DNA of 14,200 nucleotides from NCBI GenBank assembly GCA_900759225.1, contig CAAEUM010000126.1, positions 1 to 14,200 on the forward strand. Reading direction: 5' to 3'. Below the pieces are notes generated by a model, which saw only the letters and a list, made by a program, of their open reading frames with translations, did not search any database and was not told the DNA's origin. Below, piece after piece: positions 6,727 through 13,206 of this stretch. How positions within the stretch are numbered: position 1 is the stretch's first letter; each line of letters starts with the position of its first letter. Source of the stretch: Lachnospiraceae bacterium. Lineage in GTDB: Bacteria; Bacillota; Clostridia; Lachnospirales; Lachnospiraceae. The position numbers and the translations under genes are program-made.

Positions 6727-8325
6727 ATGAAACTTACATTTATTGGAGCGAATCATGAAGTAACAGGCAGCTGCCATTTCCTCGAGGTGGGAAATTCCAA
6801 GGTCTTAATTGACTGCGGCATGGAACAGGGCGAAAATCCGTATGAAAATGCCCCGCTTCCTGTGAGCTACAGCGATATTGATTATGTGTTTCTCACCCAT
6901 GCCCATATTGATCATGCAGGCATGCTTCCCTGGATCTACGCCAGAGGCTTTAAGGGGCAGATCATTACAACCTATGCCACTAAGGACTTGTGCAGTATTA
7001 TGCTCCGCGACAGCGCTCATATCCAGGAGATGGAGGCAGAGTGGAAAAACAGGAAGGCAAAACGTGCAGGGCGGGCAGAGGTGGAGCCCCTTTATACCCT
7101 GGAGGATGCAGATGGCGTCCTGCGGCATTTCGAGGGCGTAGCTTACGGCCAGGAGTTTAAGCTCAATGATGACCTGACCCTCCGCTTTACGGACGTGGGC
7201 CATTTGCTGGGCTCTGCTTCGATTGAAATATGGGCTACAGAGGATGGACAGACAAAAAAGATTGTATTTTCCGGCGATATCGGAAATAAAAACAAGCCGC
7301 TGATCCGCGATCCTCAGTATATTAAAGAGGCGGATTACGTGGTCATGGAGTCAACCTATGGGAACCGCTGCCATAAGCATGGCGTAAGCCATGTGGAGGA
7401 TTTGGCAAGGATCATCCAGGAAACCCTTGACCGTCAGGGGAATGTGGTGATTCCTGCCTTTGCCGTAGGCCGTACCCAGGAGCTGCTCTATTTTATCCGT
7501 CATATCAAGGAGAAAAAGCTGGTTACGGGCCATGACGGTTTTCTTGTATTTGTAGACAGCCCCCTGGCAGTGGAGGCCACCCAGGTGTTTAAGGAGAATT
7601 TAAGGGAGTGCTATGATGATGAAACAAGGGAGCTGGTAGACAGGGGGATCAACCCGATTGATTTTCCGGGACTGCGCCTTTCCATTACCAGTGAGGATTC
7701 AAAGAACATTAACTTTGATACAACACCGAAGGTGATCATTTCAGCAGCGGGTATGTGTGACGCAGGCCGGATCCGTCATCATTTAAAGCACAATCTGTGG
7801 CGTCCGGAATGCTCGGTGGTGTTTGCAGGCTATCAGGCAGAGGGCACCCTCGGACGGCTTTTGCAGGACGGAACACCTACAGTCAGGATCTTCGGCGAGG
7901 AGATTGATGTAAAGGCCCATATCGAGACGATGGAGGGCATCAGCGGTCATGCAGACAGAGATGGGCTTCTTACCTGGATCACCTCCTTTGAGAAGCAGCC
8001 GGATCATGTGTTTATCGTTCATGGGAATGATGAATCCTGCCTTTCGTTTACAGACCTTTTGAAAACCCAGCAGCTGAATGCGGATGCCCCTTTCTCAGGC
8101 TCTGAGTTTGATCTTTTAAGAGGCGTATGGCTTAAGGTGACAGAGGGCGTTCCGGTAGAGAAGGAGACAGCGGCTGCGAGAAAGGCAACCGGTGCTTACA
8201 CAAGGCTGGTGGATGCAGGAAAGCTCCTGCAGGAGGTAATTGGTAGGAATGCAGGCGGCGCAAACAGGGATCTATCAAAATTTACAGAGCAGATCCTGGC
8301 TCTGTGCGAAAAATGGAACAGATGA
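6727..8325 (+). CDS. Beta-CASP metallo-beta-lactamase-fold RNA nuclease (COG1236-type)
   Basis: Predicted zinc-dependent ribonuclease of the beta-CASP group (relatives: CPSF73/Ysh1, archaeal aCPSF, bacterial RNase J-like enzymes). The 532-residue product has an intact active site: HAHIDH (58-63), His159 in GHLLGSA, Asp184 in SGDIG, motif A Glu208 in ESTYG, motif B His408 in SGHAD and motif C His432 in VHGND. A beta-CASP insert (about 215-375, with AAGMCDAGRI and GYQAEGTLGR) interrupts the lactamase fold and an RMMBL segment follows. The N-terminal part lacks KH domains, unlike archaeal aCPSF. Frame-compatible starts exist at 6667 and 6721; I chose 6727 because GAGGGGAG (6712-6719) lies 7 bases before it and the family begins MKLTFIGA. 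The RNA target is unknown. The rnhA gene follows after 61 bases containing a repeat. Confidence 0.9.
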   Translation: MKLTFIGANHEVTGSCHFLEVGNSKVLIDCGMEQGENPYENAPLPVSYSDIDYVFLTHAHIDHAGMLPWIYARGFKGQIITTYATKDLCSIMLRDSAHIQEMEAEWKNRKAKRAGRAEVEPLYTLEDADGVLRHFEGVAYGQEFKLNDDLTLRFTDVGHLLGSASIEIWATEDGQTKKIVFSGDIGNKNKPLIRDPQYIKEADYVVMESTYGNRCHKHGVSHVEDLARIIQETLDRQGNVVIPAFAVGRTQELLYFIRHIKEKKLVTGHDGFLVFVDSPLAVEATQVFKENLRECYDDETRELVDRGINPIDFPGLRLSITSEDSKNINFDTTPKVIISAAGMCDAGRIRHHLKHNLWRPECSVVFAGYQAEGTLGRLLQDGTPTVRIFGEEIDVKAHIETMEGISGHADRDGLLTWITSFEKQPDHVFIVHGNDESCLSFTDLLKTQQLNADAPFSGSEFDLLRGVWLKVTEGVPVEKETAAARKATGAYTRLVDAGKLLQEVIGRNAGGANRDLSKFTEQILALCEKWNR

Positions 8326-8327
8326 CA

Positions 8328-8370
8328 AACAGTTCAGGCGCACGAAGAAATAATACCCGGCTGAACTGTT
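8328..8370. repeat. Dispersed palindromic repeat, copy 2
   Basis: AACAGTTCAG (8328-8337) and CTGAACTGTT (8361-8370) are perfect complements 23 bases apart. These ends match those of the other two copies, but the interior differs, with no strong inner stem. It starts two bases after the nuclease stop codon and ends 16 bases before the rnhA start. It has no T tract, so transcription could continue into rnhA. Confidence 0.65.
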
Positions 8371-8386
8371 ATACGGGAGAGCAGAC

Positions 8387-8872
8387 ATGACAAAAGTACA
8401 GATTTTTACAGACGGATCCGCCAGGGGAAACCCTGACGGGCCCGGCGGCTACGGTGTGGTGATGAAATATGTGGACAGGCAGGGGATCCTTCATGAGAAA
8501 ACCCTGTCTGCAGGCTATAAGCGAACCACGAACAACCGTATGGAGCTTATGGGAGCCATTGCAGGTCTTGAGGCGTTAAACAGGCCCTGTGAGATCGAGC
8601 TTTATTCTGATTCGAAATATCTTACAGATGCCTTTAATCAGAGATGGATTGACAGCTGGATCGCCAAGGGATGGAATCGGGGAAAAAGCGGCCCTGTAAA
8701 AAATATAGATTTATGGAAGCGGCTCTTAAAGGCCAAGGAGCCTCACAATGTGCGCTTTATCTGGGTCAAAGGCCATGCAGGCCATCCGGAAAACGAACGC
8801 TGTGACCAGCTTGCCACTTCGGCGGCAGATGGGAGCGGACTTTTGGTTGACGAGGGCCTGATTTCTTCTTAA
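8387..8872 (+). CDS. rnhA: Ribonuclease HI
   Basis: Cuts the RNA strand of RNA:DNA hybrids (R-loops, Okazaki primers) in the cytoplasm. The 161-residue product is a complete bacterial RNase HI with all four metal-binding acids: Asp9 (FTDGSARGNP), Glu53 (NNRMELMGAI), Asp75 (YSDSKYL) and Asp140 (ENERCDQLA), plus His130 in the VKGHAGH loop. The basic-handle region (IDSWIAKGWNRGKSGPVKN, about 88-106) is present, as in the E. coli type. There is no N-terminal hybrid-binding domain. GGGAGAG (8375-8381) is 5 bases before the ATG. No separate promoter is evident, so it is probably co-transcribed with the nuclease gene, giving a pair of RNA-degrading enzymes. Confidence 0.95.
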   Translation: MTKVQIFTDGSARGNPDGPGGYGVVMKYVDRQGILHEKTLSAGYKRTTNNRMELMGAIAGLEALNRPCEIELYSDSKYLTDAFNQRWIDSWIAKGWNRGKSGPVKNIDLWKRLLKAKEPHNVRFIWVKGHAGHPENERCDQLATSAADGSGLLVDEGLISS

Positions 8873-8881
8873 AATTGTGAA

Positions 8882-8899
8882 TCTTACATAACTCTTACA
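8882..8899 (+). promoter_or_regulatory. Tandem 7-base direct repeats, candidate response-regulator site
   Basis: TCTTACA occurs at 8882-8888 and exactly 11 bases later at 8893-8899; a degenerate TTTACT follows at 8904-8909. One-turn spacing of TTACA-like repeats is the layout bound by PhoB/OmpR-family regulators in Firmicutes. It lies about 25 bases upstream of the candidate -35 box. Whether anything binds here is inference. Confidence 0.35.
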
Positions 8900-8924
8900 A
8901 TCCTTTACTCCTTTCGTTTTTGTA

Positions 8925-8951
8925 TTCACAAGGAGCCTTTTTTGTGATAAT
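8925..8951 (+). promoter_or_regulatory. Weak candidate promoter for the LprI-like gene
   Basis: TTCACA (8925-8930, one mismatch to consensus) and GATAAT (8946-8951) are separated by only 15 bases, which is short for sigma-A. Bases 8924-8931 also form one arm of an 8-base inverted repeat with 8875-8882 (TTGTGAAT/ATTCACAA, 41-base loop), and AGCCTTTTTT follows, so part of this segment may instead end rnhA transcription. Confidence 0.3.
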
Positions 8952-9021
8952 GTTAAATTGCCGCAATGACAGGGGGATTTCTCCCAAAGCAGGCGCGAGA
9001 CAGAGAAGACAGGAATGATGG

Positions 9022-9813
9022 ATGATGAAGGAAAAGAAGGTTTGGATCGTGATTGGCTGTATCCTTGTGCTGGGAAGTACAGTCACTGGTTATACTCATT
9101 CATATATAAAAAAGCAGCCGGATTTTTATGAGACAGAGGCGGTTTTAATGGCAGGCGGCGCCTCCCGGATGGCCGGGCCGGAGGGGCGGAGTGCAGGAAG
9201 CCAGGCTCCCTCAGGGGAGGCAGCGCCGGCACCCGCTTCACTGGAAGCAGATGCAGGGGTACCGGCGGCGGCATCCTTTGGAGCTCCTGCGGCAGGTGAA
9301 GCCCAGATGCCTGAGATGGCAGGCAGGGCAGCTTCGCCGGAGGCAGACAGCGGGCCGGCCTCCCCTGAGGCAGTCAGCATTTCCCCGGCAGCAGGCCCGG
9401 GAAGCAGCCAGCCCGGGACAGCAGACGTCCAGGATTATAAAAAGCGTCTGCAGGAGCTGGACACCCAGATCCAGAAAATGCGGGAAGAGGGAAGTGCCAA
9501 TGTATACTCCTTTAAGGTCTCTGCAGAGACAGAGCTTTCCATGTGGGAAAATGAGATGAATACGGTGTATGGCGCCCTGGAGGAGCTTATGGATGAGGAG
9601 GATAAGCAGGAGCTGAAGGCAGAGCAGCAGGAATGGATGAAGACCAGGGATGAAAATGCTGCCAAAGCGGCAAAGAACAGCGCTTCTGTGGACACTGTGG
9701 GCTATGCAGCTGAGCTTGTAAATCTTACAAGGGACAGGGCCTATGAGCTGGCAGAGGAATATGAGGAAGAGTCAGAGGAAAAGGCACAGGAGGCCGGACA
9801 GGGCGGCGAATAA
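9022..9813 (+). CDS. Membrane-anchored or secreted protein with an LprI-like domain
   Basis: The 263-residue product has three parts. Residues 3-24 are a short basic end followed by one hydrophobic segment, a signal anchor or signal peptide. Residues about 40-133 are low-complexity Ala/Pro/Gly/Ser/Glu, likely an extended wall-spanning linker. Residues about 135-250 are charged and helical and match the pattern of the LprI/DUF1311 family (PF07007): ENEMNTVYGALEEL (176-189), LKAEQQEWMKTRD (198-210) and LTRDRAYEL (235-243). LprI of Mycobacterium is a lysozyme inhibitor; many relatives are unstudied. Unlike classic members this domain has no cysteine; the only Cys is 13, in a VIGC context too close to the N-terminus for a convincing lipobox. 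AGGA (9011-9014) precedes the ATG; ATG 9025 is an alternative. The family call is by motif reading only and the function is not known. Confidence 0.7.
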   Translation: MMKEKKVWIVIGCILVLGSTVTGYTHSYIKKQPDFYETEAVLMAGGASRMAGPEGRSAGSQAPSGEAAPAPASLEADAGVPAAASFGAPAAGEAQMPEMAGRAASPEADSGPASPEAVSISPAAGPGSSQPGTADVQDYKKRLQELDTQIQKMREEGSANVYSFKVSAETELSMWENEMNTVYGALEELMDEEDKQELKAEQQEWMKTRDENAAKAAKNSASVDTVGYAAELVNLTRDRAYELAEEYEEESEEKAQEAGQGGE

Positions 9814-9825
9814 GGGAAAAATACA

Positions 9826-9871
9826 GGGGGCATCTTTTTAGTGAGTGTAGCCGCACTAAGAAGATGCCTCC
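9826..9871 (+). terminator. Long hairpin after the LprI-like gene, probable terminator
   Basis: Bases 9826-9843 pair with 9854-9871 over 18 positions, including GGCATCTT/AAGATGCC and TTAGTG/CACTAA with two G-T wobbles and a 10-base loop. On the plus strand the tail is only loosely T-rich (GTTATTTTTA at 9881-9890). On the minus strand the stem is followed closely by TTTTT (complement of 9817-9821), so it may be bidirectional. It begins 12 bases after the stop codon. Confidence 0.6.
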
Positions 9872-9925
9872 TATCTGAATGTTATTTTTACGGGGGTCAG
9901 ATGCCTGTTTGCGTCGAAGTTGCAC

Positions 9926-9954
9926 TTGATAATTACAGGGCGATATGATAAAAT
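9926..9954 (+). promoter_or_regulatory. Sigma-A promoter of alaS (extended -10)
   Basis: TTGATA (9926-9931) and TAAAAT (9949-9954) are separated by 17 bases, with TGA (9946-9948) giving an extended -10. The predicted start near 9961 gives a leader of about 80 bases. An alternative TTGCAC (9920-9925) / TATGAT (9944-9949) pair with an 18-base spacer overlaps it. No T-box core motif is present downstream. Confidence 0.65.
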
Positions 9955-9986
9955 TACGGTTATGTAAATTTATGAGCGGAAGCCTT

Positions 9987-10033
9987 GGAGGAGGAGACGT
10001 TTGCCCTCCCAGCATCTGCATGGATATGGAGGA
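9987..10033 (+). promoter_or_regulatory. alaS leader with repeated GGAGG and a complementary CCTCC
   Basis: GGAGGAGGAG (9987-9996) is followed by CCTCC (10005-10009) and then by the true ribosome site GGAGGA (10028-10033). CCTCC can pair with the upstream decoy or with the ribosome site itself, 5 base pairs either way. This could give a translational on/off switch, or it may be coincidence in a purine-rich leader. Confidence 0.35.
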
Positions 10034-10041
10034 AGATAAAA

Positions 10042-12690
10042 GTGAAAGAACCACAGTACCGCGGTGTCAATGAGCTGCGCCGCATGTTCCTTGAATTCTT
10101 TGAGAGCAAGGGCCATTTGGCAATGAAGAGTTTTTCTCTTGTGCCTCATAATGATAACAGCCTGCTTCTGATCAATTCTGGTATGGCGCCTTTAAAGCCA
10201 TACTTTACAGGTCAGGAAATCCCGCCTAGAAAGCGCGTTACCACCTGCCAGAAGTGTATCCGCACGGGCGATATTGAGAATATCGGAAAAACTGCGCGCC
10301 ATGGCACTTTCTTTGAGATGCTGGGAAACTTCTCCTTTGGTGATTATTTTAAGACAGAGGCGATTCACTGGTCCTGGGAGTTTTTGACCCAGGTGGTAGG
10401 GCTTGACCCGGACCGCCTGTATCCGTCTATTTATCAGGATGATGAGGAAGCCTTTGAAATCTGGAACAAGGAGATTGGGATCCCTGCAGAGCGCATTTTC
10501 CGTTTTGGCAAGGAGGACAATTTCTGGGAGCATGGCTCCGGCCCCTGCGGCCCCTGTTCTGAAATCTACTATGACAGAGGCGAAAAGTTTGGCTGCGGTA
10601 AGCCAGGCTGTACAGTAGGCTGCGAGTGTGACCGCTATATTGAGGTATGGAACAACGTATTTACCCAGTTTGACAATGACGGCCATGGAAATTACACAGA
10701 GCTGGAGCAGAAGAACATTGATACGGGAATGGGTCTGGAGCGTCTGGCAGTGGTTGTTCAGGGCGTTGACTCCCTGTTTACAGTCGATACAAACAAGGCG
10801 CTGCTTGACCGCGTCTGCCAGTTATCCGGAAAGGAATACCAGAAGGAGCACGAGACCGATGTTTCCCTCCGCATCGTGACTGACCATATTAAGTCCTGTA
10901 CCTTTATGATCTCTGACGGTATCATGCCATCCAACGAGGGCAGGGGTTATGTGCTGCGCCGTCTTCTGCGCCGCGCTGCACGCCACGGAAGAAAGCTTGG
11001 CATTGAGGGCAAGTTCCTTGCAGACCTTTCCAAGACTGTGATCGAACTCTCCAAGGACGGATATCCGGAGCTGGAAGAGAAGCAGTCCATGATCTTCAAG
11101 GTACTCAGCGAGGAAGAGGATAAATTTAACAAGACCATTGACCAGGGCCTTACCATCCTTGGGGAGATGGTAGATGAGATGGCTGCACAGGGCAGCAGGA
11201 CCTTATCCGGAAGCAATGCATTTAAGCTTTACGACACCTACGGCTTCCCTCTTGATCTAACAAAGGAGATCCTGGAAGAGAAAGGCTATGGCGTAGACGA
11301 GGAAGGCTTTGGAGCTGCCATGAAGGAGCAGAAGGACAAGGCAAGAAAGGCACGCAAGACCACCAACTATATGGGAGCTGACGTTACGGTCTACCAGTCC
11401 ATTGATCCGGCGATTACTTCCAGATTCGTAGGCTATGATACCTTAAAGGCAGATTCAAAGATCACCGTCCTCACAACGGAGGATGAAATTGTAGAGGCAC
11501 TTACAGACGGCCAGCAGGGAACCATCATCGCAGATGAGACACCGTTCTACGGTACTATGGGCGGCCAGCAGGGCGATATGGGTGTTATTTACAGTGAAAA
11601 GGGCGAGTTTAAGGTAAAGGATACCATTCACCTTCAGGGCGGAAAGATTGGCCATGTAGGTGTTATGACAAAGGGAATGCTTCAGAATGGCGAAACAGTT
11701 ACCCTTTCCGTATGTGAGAGGAACCGTGCGCTGACCTGCAAGAACCACAGCGCCACCCATCTTCTTCAAAAGGCTCTGAGAATGGTTTTAGGCGACCATG
11801 TAGAGCAGGCAGGCTCTTTTGTGGATGCAGGCAGACTGCGCTTTGACTTCACCCATTTTTCCGCTATGACCCAGGAAGAGATTAAAAAGGTGGAGGAGCT
11901 GGTAAATCAGGAGATCCAGTCATCCCTTCCGGTCGTAACTGAGGTTATGACATTGGAGGAAGCAAAGAAGACAGGTGCTATGGCACTTTTCGGCGAGAAA
12001 TACGGCGAGAAGGTGCGCGTTGTAAGAATGGGAGATTTCTCTACAGAGCTTTGCGGCGGTACCCATGTCTCCAATACCAGCAGCATTGCGTCCTTCAAGA
12101 TCCTTTCTGAGGCAGGAATTGCTGCAGGTGTGAGACGTATCGAGGCCCTGACCTCTGAGGGGCTGATGAAGCATTATGCACAGGTGGAGGAAAGTCTTGT
12201 GGAGGCTGCAAAGGCTGCCAAGACAACACCGGCTTCCCTGACAGCCAAGATTGAGGCGCTGTTAGAGGAAATAAAAGCATTAAGCTCTGAAAATGAAAAG
12301 CTTAAGAGCAAGCTGGCAAATGATTCCCTTGGGGATGTTATGAGCCAGGTAAAGGAAGTAAATGGTGTTAAGGTACTGGCTTCCCGGGTTGCAGATGTAG
12401 ATATGAACGGCTTAAGGAACCTGGGCGATCAGTTAAAGGAAAAGCTGGGTGAGGGTGTTGTTGTGATCGCTTCCGTTCTTGACGGCAAGGTAAATCTGAT
12501 GGCAACAGCAACTGAGGAAGCTCAGAAGAAGGGCGTTCATGCAGGAAACCTGATCAAGGCAATTGCAGGCCTTGTAGGCGGTGGCGGCGGCGGCCGTCCG
12601 AACATGGCCCAGGCCGGCGGAAAGAACCCGGCAGGCGTGGATGAGGCTTTAAATCGGGCTGTTGAGGTTGTGGGAGAGCAGCTGAAGTAA
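10042..12690 (+). CDS. alaS: Alanyl-tRNA synthetase
   Basis: Charges tRNA-Ala with alanine in the cytoplasm. The 882-residue product is full length (typically about 870-880). Class II catalytic core: RVTTCQKCIRTGD (about 65-77), ARHGTFFEML (85-94) and the motif-3 segment DTGMGLERLA (227-236). The RRLLRRAARHGRKLG tRNA-recognition segment follows. The editing domain has both zinc motifs, HSATH (His569, His573) and CGGTH (Cys671, His675). A coiled region and the C-Ala/DHHA1 domain end with a glycine run (846-851) and RPNMAQAGGKNP. The frame extends upstream to a TTG at 9985, but GTG 10042 is preferred: GGAGGA lies 8 bases before it and the family begins near NELRRMFLEFFESKGH. Use of GTG is the only oddity. 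It has its own promoter. Confidence 0.96.
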   Translation: MKEPQYRGVNELRRMFLEFFESKGHLAMKSFSLVPHNDNSLLLINSGMAPLKPYFTGQEIPPRKRVTTCQKCIRTGDIENIGKTARHGTFFEMLGNFSFGDYFKTEAIHWSWEFLTQVVGLDPDRLYPSIYQDDEEAFEIWNKEIGIPAERIFRFGKEDNFWEHGSGPCGPCSEIYYDRGEKFGCGKPGCTVGCECDRYIEVWNNVFTQFDNDGHGNYTELEQKNIDTGMGLERLAVVVQGVDSLFTVDTNKALLDRVCQLSGKEYQKEHETDVSLRIVTDHIKSCTFMISDGIMPSNEGRGYVLRRLLRRAARHGRKLGIEGKFLADLSKTVIELSKDGYPELEEKQSMIFKVLSEEEDKFNKTIDQGLTILGEMVDEMAAQGSRTLSGSNAFKLYDTYGFPLDLTKEILEEKGYGVDEEGFGAAMKEQKDKARKARKTTNYMGADVTVYQSIDPAITSRFVGYDTLKADSKITVLTTEDEIVEALTDGQQGTIIADETPFYGTMGGQQGDMGVIYSEKGEFKVKDTIHLQGGKIGHVGVMTKGMLQNGETVTLSVCERNRALTCKNHSATHLLQKALRMVLGDHVEQAGSFVDAGRLRFDFTHFSAMTQEEIKKVEELVNQEIQSSLPVVTEVMTLEEAKKTGAMALFGEKYGEKVRVVRMGDFSTELCGGTHVSNTSSIASFKILSEAGIAAGVRRIEALTSEGLMKHYAQVEESLVEAAKAAKTTPASLTAKIEALLEEIKALSSENEKLKSKLANDSLGDVMSQVKEVNGVKVLASRVADVDMNGLRNLGDQLKEKLGEGVVVIASVLDGKVNLMATATEEAQKKGVHAGNLIKAIAGLVGGGGGGRPNMAQAGGKNPAGVDEALNRAVEVVGEQLK

Positions 12691-12701
12691 GGCTGAAACA
12701 G

Positions 12702-12741
12702 TAACAGTTCAATCATGCATCTTCGCATGGCTGAACTGTTA
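12702..12741. repeat. Dispersed palindromic repeat, copy 3 (complete)
   Basis: TAACAGTTCA (12702-12711) and TGAACTGTTA (12732-12741) are perfect 10-base complements. Inside, CATGC (12714-12718) pairs with GCATG (12725-12729) around ATCTTC. Bases 12719-12741 are identical to 82-104 of copy 1. It lies 11 bases after the alaS stop and 20 bases before the rpsU -35 box. It could weakly terminate alaS, but no T tract follows. Confidence 0.75.
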
Positions 12742-12761
12742 TGAAAAATTTTAAAATCTTC

Positions 12762-12789
12762 TTGACGAATAGGATTTTTATGATATAAT
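12762..12789 (+). promoter_or_regulatory. Strong sigma-A promoter of rpsU
   Basis: TTGACG (12762-12767) and a perfect TATAAT (12784-12789) are separated by 16 bases, with TGA just before the -10 making it extended. Transcription should start near 12796, leaving a leader of about 69 bases. The strength suits a ribosomal protein gene. Confidence 0.85.
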
Positions 12790-12814
12790 CATAGCAGTGC
12801 TAAAAATACCCAAA

Positions 12815-12843
12815 CAGTTGTATTATGCACAATTACACAACTG
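12815..12843 (+). promoter_or_regulatory. Hairpin in the rpsU leader next to the ribosome site
   Basis: CAGTTGT (12815-12821) pairs perfectly with ACAACTG (12837-12843), with three further possible pairs (ATT/AAT) inside. Its last G is the first base of GGAGGGAGG (12843-12851). A hairpin touching the ribosome site is a common arrangement for r-protein autoregulation, but I do not recognise a described S21 leader motif. Confidence 0.4.
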
Positions 12844-12864
12844 GAGGGAGGTTAGGTGTGAGCG

Positions 12865-13041
12865 ATGTCAAACGTAATTGTTAAAGATAACGAGAGCTTA
12901 GACAGTGCTTTACGCAGATTCAAAAGAAACTGTGCAAAGGCTGGCATTCAGCAGGAAATTCGTAAGAGAGAGCATTACGAGAAGCCAAGCGTAAGACGTA
13001 AGAAAAAGTCTGAAGCTGCTCGTAAGCGCAAGTACAACTAA
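12865..13041 (+). CDS. rpsU: 30S ribosomal protein S21
   Basis: Small basic protein of the 30S subunit platform, near the site that pairs with the mRNA ribosome-binding sequence. The 58-residue product begins [19 protein letters not shown], has the family core [26 protein letters not shown], and ends in a Lys/Arg-rich tail ([15 protein letters not shown]). The length is normal. GGAGGT (12847-12852) is 12 bases before the ATG, unusually far; AGGTG (12854-12858) is closer but weaker. No in-frame alternative start exists, because an in-frame TGA precedes it at 12859-12861. It has its own promoter and terminator, so it is a single-gene unit. Confidence 0.95.
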   Translation: MSNVIVKDNESLDSALRRFKRNCAKAGIQQEIRKREHYEKPSVRRKKKSEAARKRKYN

Positions 13042-13076
13042 TTTGCACATTGGTTGTAAGGTAGAAGTTAAACAAT

Positions 13077-13116
13077 CAACCGGCTGTGAGGATAAAACCT
13101 GACGGCCGGTTGTTTT
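13077..13116 (+). terminator. Intrinsic terminator of rpsU
   Basis: CAACCGGCTGT (13077-13087) pairs with ACGGCCGGTTG (13102-13112) with one G-T wobble. AGG/CCT extends the stem inside, and TTTT (13113-13116) follows at once. It lies 35 bases after the rpsU stop. Confidence 0.85.
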
Positions 13117-13121
13117 GCGTT

Positions 13122-13176
13122 AAAAATCCCCCGTTAAAAGCCTGCGCGATCTGCGCAAAGGCTTTTGGCGGGGGAT
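13122..13176 (-). terminator. Intrinsic terminator of rqcH (minus strand)
   Basis: A very long stem joins 13126-13143 with 13159-13176 (ATCCCCCG with CGGGGGAT allowing wobbles, then AAAAGCC with GGCTTTT), topped by GCGC/GCGC around GATCT. On the minus strand the stem is followed by a T run (complement of 13122-13126), the normal terminator layout. It lies about 30 bases beyond the rqcH stop and stands back to back with the rpsU terminator. Confidence 0.85.
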
Positions 13177-13206
13177 GTGTTTGATGCAGGCGATTGCTGG
13201 ACGCAG

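Noticed and set aside
9022..9062. Lipoprotein signal in the LprI-like protein (VIGC at residues 10-13)
   Set aside because: The hydrophobic stretch before Cys13 is only about six residues, and the hydrophobic segment continues after it, so a membrane anchor or ordinary signal peptide is more likely.
9126..9380. Alternative-frame Ala/Pro/Ser-rich frames over the LprI-like linker
   Set aside because: The GC-rich repetitive linker leaves several frames open; only the plus-strand frame joins a membrane segment to a recognisable domain.
9826..10041. T-box riboswitch upstream of alaS
   Set aside because: No AGGGTGG-type antiterminator core or specifier-loop layout is visible, and the best promoter (9926-9954) lies after the hairpin.
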